From: Sabulicella rubraurantiaca
GTDB lineage: Bacteria; Pseudomonadota; Alphaproteobacteria; Acetobacterales; Acetobacteraceae
Direction of reading: 5' to 3'
Assembly (NCBI RefSeq): GCF_017355885.1
Contig: NZ_JAFEUU010000006.1
Location: 269,243-333,242 of the forward strand
Length of the DNA stretch: 64,000 nucleotides
Shown: piece after piece, positions 48,571 through 56,759 of the stretch
Position numbering within the stretch: the first letter of the stretch is position 1
Layout of the letters: each line of letters begins with the position of its first letter
Translations under genes and position numbers: made by a program
The notes under the pieces: model-generated
What the model saw: the letters and a program-made list of their open reading frames with translations, nothing else
The model's database searches: none
Told to the model about the DNA's origin: nothing

Positions 48571-49245
48571 TTGCAGGTCGAAGGGCTTCCGCCGCTGCCC
48601 AGCGTGTTTTCGCCTTTCCGGCTACGCGAGGGCGCCGATGCGGTCGCGCGCGCCGTCGAGCTTGCTCCGGCCCATGGCGCGGGGACGCTGTGCTGGGTCG
48701 GCTCGCCCCAGCGGGCGGAGGCGGCGGTGGTGCTGGAGCCGGACCGCCCGCTCGGCCCCGCGCGCATCGCCTTCCTGGCCGGGTGCAACGCCCTGGCCGA
48801 TGCGGTCTGCGCCATCGCCCCGCCCGAGCTGCCGGTGCGCTGGCGCTGGCCGGGCACGCTGACCGTGAATGATGGCGTGGTGGGCGGGATGCGCATGGCG
48901 CTGCCGCCCGATGCGGCGGAGGGCGAGATCCCTGCTTGGCTCGTGCTCGGCTTCGAGCTGCGGCTGCGCTGGTCCGCCAGCGTCATCCCCGGCGAGCGCC
49001 CGGACGAGACCTCCTTCTTCGAGGAGGGCTTCGACGAGCTGGACCCGGCGGTCGTCACTGAGCATTTCGCCCGTCACCTGATGGCCAATCTGGATGAGTG
49101 GGAGGCGCGCGGCCTTCGTCGCGTCTCCGACAAGTATCTGGCGCGGCTGGAGGACGGGCAGGGGGCGAAGCGCGGCATCGACCCGGCGACGGGCGCGCTG
49201 GTGATCGAGCGCGACGGCGAGCGCGAGACGAGGGCGCTGCCATGA
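48571..49245 (+). CDS. Biotin/lipoate ligase-like protein of the fdh cluster
   Basis: About 224 residues from a TTG at 48571 (GGGGA upstream); a TTG at 48520 is possible, so the start is uncertain. Regions such as LPPLPSVFSPFRLREGADAVARAVELAP and GTLCWVGSPQRAEAAVVLEPDRPL recall the biotin/lipoate A/B ligase family that sits at this place in related clusters. However, the classical lysine motif of ligases is not obvious. The stop overlaps the start of the next gene. The cluster position is strong; the activity is not shown. Confidence 0.7.
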   Translation: MQVEGLPPLPSVFSPFRLREGADAVARAVELAPAHGAGTLCWVGSPQRAEAAVVLEPDRPLGPARIAFLAGCNALADAVCAIAPPELPVRWRWPGTLTVNDGVVGGMRMALPPDAAEGEIPAWLVLGFELRLRWSASVIPGERPDETSFFEEGFDELDPAVVTEHFARHLMANLDEWEARGLRRVSDKYLARLEDGQGAKRGIDPATGALVIERDGERETRALP

Positions 49246-49793
49246 GCGGCAAGCTGCTCCGCACGCTGCGTCTCGACGAGTCGGATGCGCTGGTGTTCCC
49301 CGTGGCCGCCGCGCCGGGGGAATGGGCCGTGCCCGGCGGCTTTGCCTTCTGGGACGATGCGCCGGCCTCGCTCTCCGGCAAGCGGCAGCAGGCGTTCCGC
49401 TCCGGCTTCCTCGGCCTTTCTTCCTTCGGCTGGTCCACGCTGGTGGAGGTGGCGGAATGCGGGGCGGCGGAGCGCGCAGCGGCCTTGCGCGCCCTGGCCG
49501 CCCATATCCGCGAGGCCTATGGCGCGCCGGACGACGCGGCGGCGACCGGCGCGGCGGAGGAGGAGCTGGGCTTCGCGGAATCGCTGTGCCGCGACCAGCC
49601 GGCGGGAACCGTGCTGGCCCTGCACCGCTCGCACGACAAAGGCGGGGAGCAGCGCGAGGCCTTCCGCACCCTGCACCGACGCGAGGTGCCGCACCGCGAC
49701 TTCGGTGCCCTGCCCGTCTTCGCCATCGCCGAGGTGGAGGAGGAGGCGGAGGAACGCCCCGACCTCGCCGCCCTGCTGAAGGACCGGAAATGA
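49242..49793 (+). CDS. DUF6505-like formate dehydrogenase cluster protein
   Basis: 183 residues (MSGKLLRTLRLDESDALVF). No domain of known function: EWAVPGGFAFWDD, GFLGLSSFGWSTLVEVAECG and an acidic tail. Its identification as DUF6505 rests on the order of the cluster as I remember it from related organisms, not on a search. Four-base overlaps on both sides place it in a tight operon. Confidence 0.65.
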   Translation: MSGKLLRTLRLDESDALVFPVAAAPGEWAVPGGFAFWDDAPASLSGKRQQAFRSGFLGLSSFGWSTLVEVAECGAAERAAALRALAAHIREAYGAPDDAAATGAAEEELGFAESLCRDQPAGTVLALHRSHDKGGEQREAFRTLHRREVPHRDFGALPVFAIAEVEEEAEERPDLAALLKDRK

Positions 49794-50818
49794 GCCTGCT
49801 CGCGCCCGGCGATTTCTGGGTCGCCTCCGGCCATCATCTCTGCGACGTCTCGGAGGAGGGGCGGCTGCTCGCCACTCCCGATCTTTGGCGCGCCTTTCTG
49901 GCCCGGCCCGAACTCCTTCCCCCACCCGAGGCCTGCGATGCCGAGCGCGCCCTGCATGCGCGGCTGATGGAGGAGCCGGGCGCCGAAGTGGACCCCATGG
50001 GCCTCGCCGATTTGGACGCGGTGGAGAACTGGCAGGTCTTCCTGTCCTTCCGCGACCGCGTCGCCGCCGCGCCGACGCTGGAGGCGGCGTGGCTGCGCCT
50101 GTTCCGCGAGGGCGTGTCGGGGGTGCCGCCGCTTTTCCTGGGCATGCTGACCCACCTCGTTGCCCGCGCGGCGATGGAAGGGGAGGGGGATGCCTTCACT
50201 CTGCGCGCCGGGGAGTGCCTGTTCCGCACCCAGCGCGCCGCTATCACCCAGGGCGCGACCCTCCTGGCTGATGAGGAGGTGGTGGACACGCGCCATGCCC
50301 AGGGCGACCTCGGCGCGCTGGGCCGCCTGCTCACCGAGGCCGGCGTTCCGCCGCGCGAGGTGGAACTGGAGGTGCTGAGCGAGGCGCTCGCCCCCGGCTA
50401 CCGTGCCCGGTCCGACGCGCATGACCTAGCGCTGGACATTGCCGAAGGACGGCCCGGGCAGCACGGCATGGCCCGGGCGCTGGAGCGCTTCATCCACCAC
50501 ATGCTCGGCGAGCGCGTCAAGATCCGCCCCGTGCCCGTCATCGAGGACCGCAACTGGACCTGGCATGTCGGGCTGGATGCGGAGGCGACGCGCATCAGCA
50601 ACGCGCTGTGGGAGGGCAAGAAGGTGCCCCAGGCCGAGCTTGCGCGCATCCTTTGGCTCGGCGTGCTGGAATTCGAGGACGGGACGCGGGTGCTGCCGCG
50701 CGCGCAGGGGAAGCCGGTCTATCTCGCCCTGGCGATGGACGCGGCGCAGCGTGTGCGGATGAAGGCGCAGAACCTCGCCACCAACCTGCCGCTGGTCGCG
50801 GCGGCGGATGCGGCATGA
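49790..50818 (+). CDS. DUF6352-like formate dehydrogenase cluster protein
   Basis: 342 residues starting MSLLAPGDFWVASGHHLCDVS. It is all helical in pattern, without signal peptide, membrane segment or metal motif. Conserved-looking pieces include WQVFLSFRDRVAAAPTLEAAW and EDRNWTWHVGLDAEATRISNALWEG. The name follows from its place between DUF6505- and DUF3305-type genes in this kind of cluster (memory, not checked). Coupled by ATGA overlaps to both neighbours. Confidence 0.65.
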   Translation: MSLLAPGDFWVASGHHLCDVSEEGRLLATPDLWRAFLARPELLPPPEACDAERALHARLMEEPGAEVDPMGLADLDAVENWQVFLSFRDRVAAAPTLEAAWLRLFREGVSGVPPLFLGMLTHLVARAAMEGEGDAFTLRAGECLFRTQRAAITQGATLLADEEVVDTRHAQGDLGALGRLLTEAGVPPREVELEVLSEALAPGYRARSDAHDLALDIAEGRPGQHGMARALERFIHHMLGERVKIRPVPVIEDRNWTWHVGLDAEATRISNALWEGKKVPQAELARILWLGVLEFEDGTRVLPRAQGKPVYLALAMDAAQRVRMKAQNLATNLPLVAAADAA

Positions 50819-51312
50819 GCCTGCCGCCCACCCTTTCCGTGCCCGTCGCCGTGCTGGCGGAAAGCCGGCCGGGCGTGACGATGTGGCAGGCGCGCGTCTG
50901 GCGCCCCCTGGCGGTGTTGGAGGAGGCCCCGCCCGTCCCCGCCTGGACCCGCCTGCGCGAGGAGGCGGGGCGTGAGGTGTTCTTCGCCGGCACCGCCGAG
51001 GTGACGCTGCACCGCACCGATACGCCGAACTACAAGGACAATCTGGAGGCGGCGCAGCCTTTGGTCTGGGTGCTGCTGCGCCCCGAGCCGGATGGCGAAG
51101 GCGTGATGCTGCAGGCTGTCACCGTGGACCCGGGCGAGGCGGAGATCTTCACGGAGGGGCCGCGCGACATCCTGGAATCGCTGCCCATGCCGCCGGGACT
51201 CCAATCCTTGCTGGCGGAATTCGTGCGTGAGCACCATGTCGAGCGCGTGTTCCAGAAGCGCAAGCGCGACCGGCAGGACCCGGACTCCATGGGCCGGAGG
51301 CGACCGAGATGA
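50815..51312 (+). CDS. DUF3305-family protein
   Basis: 165 residues. SVPVAVLAESRPGVTMWQARVWRPLAVL and VTLHRTDTPNYKDNLEAAQPLVWVLLRP are the recognisable DUF3305 parts. HHVERVFQKRKRDRQDPD is a basic end. It is found beside DUF3306 and TorD in fdh clusters; the role is unknown, probably in maturation of the enzyme. Confidence 0.8.
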   Translation: MSLPPTLSVPVAVLAESRPGVTMWQARVWRPLAVLEEAPPVPAWTRLREEAGREVFFAGTAEVTLHRTDTPNYKDNLEAAQPLVWVLLRPEPDGEGVMLQAVTVDPGEAEIFTEGPRDILESLPMPPGLQSLLAEFVREHHVERVFQKRKRDRQDPDSMGRRRPR

Positions 51313-51977
51313 GCGGCTTCATCGGGCGCTGGTCGCAGCGTAAGCGCGCCGCGCTGCGCGGCGAGGAGACGCTGCCCGAGGCCGAGGCGCCACCTGCGCC
51401 GCCGGTGCAGGCGGAGCCGCCCGCCTTCATTCCACCCGCGGCGGAGACCGCCCCCGAGGCGCCGGCCACCACGCCCGAACCGGAGGTGGAGAACGAGGAG
51501 GAGTTTGACCTCGCCAGCCTGCCGCCGCTGGACACGCTGCATGCGGGCTCGGACTTCACGGGGTTTCTCCGCAAGGGCGTGCCGCTGGCACTGCGCCACG
51601 CGGCGCTGCGCAAGGCCTGGGTGGCGGACCCGCTGATCCGCGACTACCGCTCGCCGCTGGATTACGGCTGGGACTTCAACACCCCGGGCGGCCTGCCCGC
51701 CGGCTTCTCCGACACGCTGGGCGAGACGGCGGAGAAGGTGAAGGAGTTGCTGCGCCGCGCCATCGGCGAGCCGGAGCCCGAGGCGGAGAAGCCCGAGGGC
51801 ATCGCTGCGGAGGAGCAAGCCACAGCCGAAGCCGAGCTGCCAGCCCCGGTCGAGGAGGCCGCACCCGAACCGGAACCGGCCCCGCTGATCGCCGAGGCGC
51901 CGCCTGTAATCCTGCCGGAGGCGGGGGAAGAAGACGCGACGCCCCGTCGGCGGCATGGGGGAGCGCTTCCGGCCTAG
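51309..51977 (+). CDS. DUF3306-family protein
   Basis: 222 residues. It starts FIGRWSQRKRAALRGEE, and the core LPPLDTLHAGSDFTGFLRKGVPLALRHAALRKAWVADPLIRDY...LDYGWDFNTPGG is the DUF3306 signature. Before and after the core lie acidic Pro/Ala-rich tails (residues 20-65 and 150-215). It overlaps the DUF3305 stop. After it comes a 165-bp AT-rich gap, so the next gene has its own promoter region. Confidence 0.82.
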   Translation: MSGFIGRWSQRKRAALRGEETLPEAEAPPAPPVQAEPPAFIPPAAETAPEAPATTPEPEVENEEEFDLASLPPLDTLHAGSDFTGFLRKGVPLALRHAALRKAWVADPLIRDYRSPLDYGWDFNTPGGLPAGFSDTLGETAEKVKELLRRAIGEPEPEAEKPEGIAAEEQATAEAELPAPVEEAAPEPEPAPLIAEAPPVILPEAGEEDATPRRRHGGALPA

Positions 51978-51992
51978 CCCGAATGGTGATTT

Positions 51993-52007
51993 TGAGAATT
52001 ACTCGCA
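51993..52007 (+). promoter_or_regulatory. Fur-like site upstream of the fdh operon
   Basis: TGAGAAT-T-ACTCGCA shares TGAGAAT.A.TCGCAA with the box at 23440 but has two mismatched pairs. It lies in the AT-rich gap 135 bp before the chaperone gene, 37 bp upstream of a possible -10 element TATAAA (52045-52050). A weaker candidate than the two boxes in the iron operon. Confidence 0.4.
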
Positions 52008-52113
52008 ATCTCAAGTAAACGGAAAAAGGACGAAACAAGTCCTCTATAAACGCCTGTTGCGGCGCAATAATTCGGCTGTTGAAGGCGCCCCTTGCGTCAT
52101 GGTTTGCTTGACC

Positions 52114-52134
52114 TTGTGCAGAATTTCTGCACAA
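52114..52134. promoter_or_regulatory. Perfect 10-1-10 palindrome before the HTH-TorD gene
   Basis: TTGTGCAGAA (52114-52123), one T, then TTCTGCACAA (52125-52134) is a perfect 10-1-10 inverted repeat, ending 8 bp before the start codon at 52143. A possible -35 (TTGACC, 52108) touches it. Its size fits an operator for a Cro/CI-type dimer, and the next gene encodes such a domain, so auto-regulation is the simplest reading. Confidence 0.65.
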
Positions 52135-52142
52135 CTGATCGG

Positions 52143-52928
52143 ATGGGTCGGGAATTGCCTGTGGACGGTCTAGAGGCCGCCATCACGGCCGCCGGAGGGA
52201 TGGAATCCTTCCAGGCGAAGCTTGGAATCGCGCGTCGCACCGTCTTCCTGTGGAAGCAATCCGGCATCCCGGCCGAGCGCGTGCCCGAGGTGGAGGCCGC
52301 GACCGGCATCCCCCGCCAGCGCCTGCGTCCCGACCTTTGGCCCGAAGCCGCTTCCCCCGTCGCCGCGCCCGACCCGCTGCGCGAAGGCCGGGCAAATCTC
52401 TACGCGCTGCTGGGCCACCTCCTCGCCGTCGCGCCGGATTCCGCCATGCTGCGGCGGCTTTCCGCCCTGCCGGGGGACGACACGCCGGTGGGTGCTGCCC
52501 TCGGCGCCCTGGCGGAAGCGGCGCGCGCCGCCGACCCGATCTCGGCCGGGCGCGAATACCACGACCTGTTCGTCGGGCTGGGGCGTGGCGAGCTGCTGCC
52601 CTTCGCTTCCTACTACCTGACCGGCTTCCTGCATGAACGGCCTCTGGCCGAGCTGCGCGGCGACCTCGCCCGGCTCGGCATCCGGCGCGCCGTCGCGGTG
52701 CCGGAGCCGGAGGACCACATCGCCTTCGAGTGCGAGGCGATGGCCGGATTGCTGCGCGGCGCGCCCGAGGAGGCGGATGCCTTCTTCGCCCGCCACCTTC
52801 GCCCCTGGGCGATGCGCTTCTTCGCCGACCTGGAGCTGGCCGAGGCCGCGGTGTTCTACCGCGCCGTCGGCCGCCTGGGCCGTGCCCTGATGGATGTGGA
52901 ACTGGCCGCGGCGGAGCTGGCGGCCTGA
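52143..52928 (+). CDS. YdaS/Cro-type HTH fused to a TorD-family chaperone
   Basis: 261 residues from the ATG at 52143; a GTG at 52164 with GGGAA upstream would keep both domains. Residues 8-67 (GLEAAITAAGGMESFQAKLG, then IPAERVPEVEAATGIPR and LRPDLWP) match the pattern of YdaS/Cro DNA-binding proteins. Residues 75-261 are a TorD/DmsD-like helical domain with EYHDLFVGLGRGELLPFASYYLTG, the usual TorD motif, and EPEDHIAFECEAMAGL. TorD proteins bind Tat signal peptides and insert molybdenum cofactor. Here a DNA-binding head is attached, which would allow sensing of free signal peptide or cofactor status. The operon continues with Tat-protein and fdhABC genes. Confidence 0.8.
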   Translation: MGRELPVDGLEAAITAAGGMESFQAKLGIARRTVFLWKQSGIPAERVPEVEAATGIPRQRLRPDLWPEAASPVAAPDPLREGRANLYALLGHLLAVAPDSAMLRRLSALPGDDTPVGAALGALAEAARAADPISAGREYHDLFVGLGRGELLPFASYYLTGFLHERPLAELRGDLARLGIRRAVAVPEPEDHIAFECEAMAGLLRGAPEEADAFFARHLRPWAMRFFADLELAEAAVFYRAVGRLGRALMDVELAAAELAA

Positions 52929-52949
52929 ATGAGTGGAAAGGGTGAGGCC

Positions 52950-53186
52950 ATGCCGAACGACCAACAAGACGCGAGCCGGCGTCGCGGCTTCCTGAAGACG
53001 CTGGGCCTCGGCACGGCTGCCGCCGCGGCGTCGACCACCCCGGCCCTGGCCGCGAACCCGCGCGCCGACGCCGTTCCCGCGCGTGACGCCCGCAAGGAAA
53101 GCCAGGAGAACCGCCGCGCCGCGCGCTTCCAGGCCAATTCGCCGCATGTGCAGGCCTTCATCCGCACCAACCGCTACGAGTACTGA
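52950..53186 (+). CDS. Small Tat-targeted formate dehydrogenase protein
   Basis: 78 residues from the ATG at 52950 (AAGGGTGAGG upstream); an ATG at 52929 would add seven residues. The twin-arginine signal is ASRRRGFLKTLGLGTAAAA, with possible cleavage near ALAANP. The mature part is about 40 residues, ends in NRYEY, and is basic. It fits the 'formate dehydrogenase region TAT target' type (TIGR02811, from memory). It is possibly a small periplasmic subunit. Confidence 0.82.
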   Translation: MPNDQQDASRRRGFLKTLGLGTAAAAASTTPALAANPRADAVPARDARKESQENRRAARFQANSPHVQAFIRTNRYEY

Positions 53187-53198
53187 GGAAACGCCCCC

Positions 53199-56150
53199 AT
53201 GCTCATCAAGCGCACCGATGGCCGCGCCTCCCGCCAGCGCCTCGCCTCGGCCTATCAGGGCCTGTCCTCGGGCGGGCTGGACCGCCGCGCCTTCCTGAAG
53301 AATGCCGGGCTTGCCGGCGCGGGTGTGGCGGCGCTGGCCGGCATCGCGCCGCGCATGGCCGATGCCCAGGCGATCCGCGTCGGCGCCGCCGCCGGGGTGA
53401 TCGACCACGGCGCGCCGGTGCAGCGCATCAAGAACGTCTGCACCCATTGCTCCGTCGGCTGCACCGTGACGGCCGAGGTGCAGAATGGCGTCTGGGTCGG
53501 GCAGGAGCCGACCTGGGAGTCGCCGATCAACCGCGGCACGCATTGCGCCAAGGGCGCCTCGGTGCGTGAGCTGGTGCATGGCGACCGCCGCCTGAAATAC
53601 CCGATGAAGCTGGTGAACGGCCAGTGGCAGCGCCTTTCCTGGGACGTCGCGATGCGCGAGGTCGCGGAGAAGATGATCGAGATCCGGCGCCGCTCCGGCC
53701 CGGACTCCGTGTTCCTGCTCGGCTCCGCCAAGTTCTCCAACGAGGGGGCCTACCTGTATCGCAAGTTCGCGGCCTTCTGGGGCACGAACTCCGTGGACCA
53801 CCAGGCGCGCATTTGCCACTCGACTACCGTGGCGGGCGTCGCGAACACCTGGGGCTACGGCGCGCAGACCAACTCCTACAACGACATCCGCAATTCCAAG
53901 ACCATGATCGTCATGGGCGGGAATCCCGCGGAGGCGCATCCGATTGCCATGCAGCACGTGCTGGCCGGCAAGGAGATCAACCGCGCCAACTTCATCGTCA
54001 TCGACCCGCGCTACAGCCGCACAGCCGCTCACTCGACCGAGTACATCCGCATTCGCCCAGGCACGGACATCCCCGTCGTCTGGGGCATGCTGTGGCATAT
54101 CCTGGAGAATGGCTGGGAGGACAAGGAGTTCATCCGCCAGCGCGTTTACGGCATGGAGGAGGTGCGCGCCGAGGTCGCGAAGTGGCACCCGGCCGAGGTG
54201 GAGCGCGTCACCGGCGTCCCCGGTGAGCAGCTGAAGCGCGTGGCGCAGATGTTCGCCACCCAGAAGCCCGCGACGCTGATCTGGTGCATGGGTGCGACGC
54301 AGAAGACGGTCGGCACGGCCAATGTGCGCGCCTACTGCATCCTGCTGCTGGCCACTGGCAATGTCGGCGCGCCCGGCACGGGCGCCAACATCTTCCGTGG
54401 CCACTGCAACGTGCAGGGCGCCTCCGATTTCGGCCTCGATGTCGCGACGCTGCCGGCCTATTACGGCATCGACGAGGCGGCGTGGCGCCACTGGTCCCGC
54501 GTGTGGGACGTGTCCTTCGAGAGCATGCGTGCGCGCTTCGACACGCCCGCGATGATGAACACGCCGGGCATCCCGACCACGCGCTACTTCGACGGCATCC
54601 TGCTGCCGCGCGACCAGGTGCAGCAGCGCGACAACATCAAGGGCATGGTCGTGTTCGGCCATGGCGGCAACACCGTCACCCGCATGCCCGAGGCGGTGAA
54701 GGGCCTCGACGCGCTGGACCTGCTGGTCATCGCCGACCCGCATCCGACGACCCTCGCGGTGATGGGCAACCGGCGGGAGAACACCTACCTCCTGCCCATC
54801 TGCACGCAGTTCGAGACCAATGGCTCGCGCACCTGCTCCAACCGCTCGGTGCAGTGGGGCAGCAAGATCGTGGATCCGATCTTCGAGAGCCGCTCGGACT
54901 ACCGGGTGATGTTCGACCTCTCCAAGGAGCTGGACGGCGCGGCGGAGCGCGCGGGCATGACCATCCGCTTCGCCCAGGACATCTTCAAGCCGTACGAGAT
55001 CGTGAATGGCGAGCCGACGGCCGAGAGCATCCTGAAGGAGATCAACCGCGGCGCCTGGGGCACGGGCTACACGGGCATCAGCCCGGAGCGGCTGAAGGCC
55101 CACATGGCCAACCAGGACAAGTTCGACCTGGTGACGCTGCGCGCGAAGGACGATGCGCCGGAGAGCATCCGCGGCGACTATTACGGCCTGCCCTGGCCCT
55201 GCTGGGGCACGCCGGAGATGCGCCACCCCGGCTCGCACATCCTCTACAACACCAACTTGCACGTGAAGGAGGGAGGCGGCGCCTTCCGCGCCCGCTTCGG
55301 CGTGGAGCGCAACGGACAGACCCTGCTGGCCGAGGGCTCCTACTCCCGCGGCTCGGAGATCCAGGACGGGTATCCGGAGTTCACGGTCGCCGTGCTCAAG
55401 CGCCTCGGCTGGTATGACGAGCTGACGGCGGAGGAGAAGGCGGTGATCGCCCGCGTGGGCGAGGGCAACGAGGACCGCGTGTCCTGGATGACCGACCTGT
55501 CGGGTGGCATCATCCGCGTGGCGATGGAGCACGGCTGCTCGCCCTGCGGCAACGGCAAGGCGCGCGCCAATGCCTGGAACCTGCCCGACCCGGTGCCGGT
55601 GCACCGCGAGCCGATCTACACGCCGCGCACCGACCTGCTGGCGCAGTACCCGACCCTGCCGGACCGCCGGGCCTTCCGCCTGCCGCATCTGGGCCAGTCG
55701 GTGCAGGCGCGCTCCAACACGGTGGCGCGCGACTTCCCGATCGTGCTCACCTCCGGCCGCCTCGTCGAGTACGAGGGCGGCGGCGAGGAGACGCGCTCCA
55801 ACAAGTGGCTGGCCGAGATCCAGCAGGACATGTTCGTCGAGATCCATCCGGAGGACGCCGCCGCGCGCTCCATCCGCGACGGGCAGTTCGTCTGGGTAAT
55901 GGGCCCTGAGAACAATGCGCGCGCCCGGGTGAAGGCCCTGGTGACGGAGCGCGTGGGCAAGGGCGTGGCCTTCATGCCCTTCCACTTCGGTGGCTGGTTC
56001 CAGGGTGAGGATCTGCGCTCCAAGTACCCGCAGGGTGCCGACCCAATCGTGCTCGGCGAGAGCGCGAACACCGTCACGACCTATGGCTATGACCCGGTGA
56101 CCTACATGCAGGAAACCAAGGTCACGCTCTGTCAGATCCGCGCGGCTTAA
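53199..56150 (+). CDS. fdhA: Formate dehydrogenase catalytic subunit (Cys type)
   Basis: 983 residues. The Tat signal LDRRAFLKNAGLAGAGVAAL directs it to the periplasm. A [4Fe-4S] cluster is bound by Cys81, 84, 88 and 116. The active-site residue is Cys206 followed by His207 in ARICHSTTVAG, so selenocysteine is replaced by cysteine. The bis-MGD binding regions include FVIDPRYSRTAAHSTEYIRIRPGTDIP and the C-terminal domain from about 820. It oxidises formate to CO2 and passes electrons to FdhB. Confidence 0.97.
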   Translation: MLIKRTDGRASRQRLASAYQGLSSGGLDRRAFLKNAGLAGAGVAALAGIAPRMADAQAIRVGAAAGVIDHGAPVQRIKNVCTHCSVGCTVTAEVQNGVWVGQEPTWESPINRGTHCAKGASVRELVHGDRRLKYPMKLVNGQWQRLSWDVAMREVAEKMIEIRRRSGPDSVFLLGSAKFSNEGAYLYRKFAAFWGTNSVDHQARICHSTTVAGVANTWGYGAQTNSYNDIRNSKTMIVMGGNPAEAHPIAMQHVLAGKEINRANFIVIDPRYSRTAAHSTEYIRIRPGTDIPVVWGMLWHILENGWEDKEFIRQRVYGMEEVRAEVAKWHPAEVERVTGVPGEQLKRVAQMFATQKPATLIWCMGATQKTVGTANVRAYCILLLATGNVGAPGTGANIFRGHCNVQGASDFGLDVATLPAYYGIDEAAWRHWSRVWDVSFESMRARFDTPAMMNTPGIPTTRYFDGILLPRDQVQQRDNIKGMVVFGHGGNTVTRMPEAVKGLDALDLLVIADPHPTTLAVMGNRRENTYLLPICTQFETNGSRTCSNRSVQWGSKIVDPIFESRSDYRVMFDLSKELDGAAERAGMTIRFAQDIFKPYEIVNGEPTAESILKEINRGAWGTGYTGISPERLKAHMANQDKFDLVTLRAKDDAPESIRGDYYGLPWPCWGTPEMRHPGSHILYNTNLHVKEGGGAFRARFGVERNGQTLLAEGSYSRGSEIQDGYPEFTVAVLKRLGWYDELTAEEKAVIARVGEGNEDRVSWMTDLSGGIIRVAMEHGCSPCGNGKARANAWNLPDPVPVHREPIYTPRTDLLAQYPTLPDRRAFRLPHLGQSVQARSNTVARDFPIVLTSGRLVEYEGGGEETRSNKWLAEIQQDMFVEIHPEDAAARSIRDGQFVWVMGPENNARARVKALVTERVGKGVAFMPFHFGGWFQGEDLRSKYPQGADPIVLGESANTVTTYGYDPVTYMQETKVTLCQIRAA

Positions 56151-56162
56151 GGAGAGACCATC

Positions 56163-56759
56163 ATGGCCCGCATGAAGTTCCTGTGCGACGCGGACCGCTG
56201 CATCGAGTGCAACGCCTGCGTCACCGCCTGCAAGAACGAGCACGAGGTGCCCTGGGGCATCAACCGCCGGCGCGTCGTCACCATCAATGACGGCAAGCCG
56301 GGCGAGCGCTCCATCTCCATGGCGTGCATGCACTGCACCGACGCGCCCTGCGCGGCGGTGTGCCCGACCAACTGCTTCTATTTCACGGCCGACCACCTCG
56401 TCCTTCACGACAAGGACACCTGCATCGGCTGCGGCTACTGCTTCTACGCCTGCCCCTTCGGCGCGCCACAATATCCGCGCGTCGGGAACTTTGGCGGCCG
56501 CGGCAAGATGGACAAGTGCACCTACTGCGCCGGCGGCCCGCAGCAGGACAACAGCCCGGTGGAGTACATCCAGTACGGCTCCAACCGCATCGCCGAGGGC
56601 AAGCTGCCGCTTTGCGCGGAGATGTGCTCCACCAAGGCCCTGCTGGCCGGCGATGGCGAGATCATCGCCCAGATCTATCGCGAGCGCGTGCAGCGCCGCG
56701 GCTATGGCTCGGGCGCCTGGGGATGGCGCACCGCCTATCGCGAGACGGTGAACGTTTGA
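56163..56759 (+). CDS. fdhB: Formate dehydrogenase iron-sulfur subunit
   Basis: 198 residues. It has four 4Fe-4S motifs: CDADRCIECNACVTAC, CMHCTDAPCAAVCPTNC, CIGCGYCFYACPFG and a last one in CTYCAGG...LPLCAEMC. No membrane anchor, unlike E. coli FdnH. It carries electrons from FdhA to the cytochrome subunit. Confidence 0.95.
   Translation: MARMKFLCDADRCIECNACVTACKNEHEVPWGINRRRVVTINDGKPGERSISMACMHCTDAPCAAVCPTNCFYFTADHLVLHDKDTCIGCGYCFYACPFGAPQYPRVGNFGGRGKMDKCTYCAGGPQQDNSPVEYIQYGSNRIAEGKLPLCAEMCSTKALLAGDGEIIAQIYRERVQRRGYGSGAWGWRTAYRETVNV

Noticed and set aside
52108..52136. Sigma70 promoter with TTGACC as -35 for the HTH-TorD gene
   Set aside because: At 16-18 bp spacing no acceptable -10 follows; the best is ACAACT. 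It is kept only as a remark.
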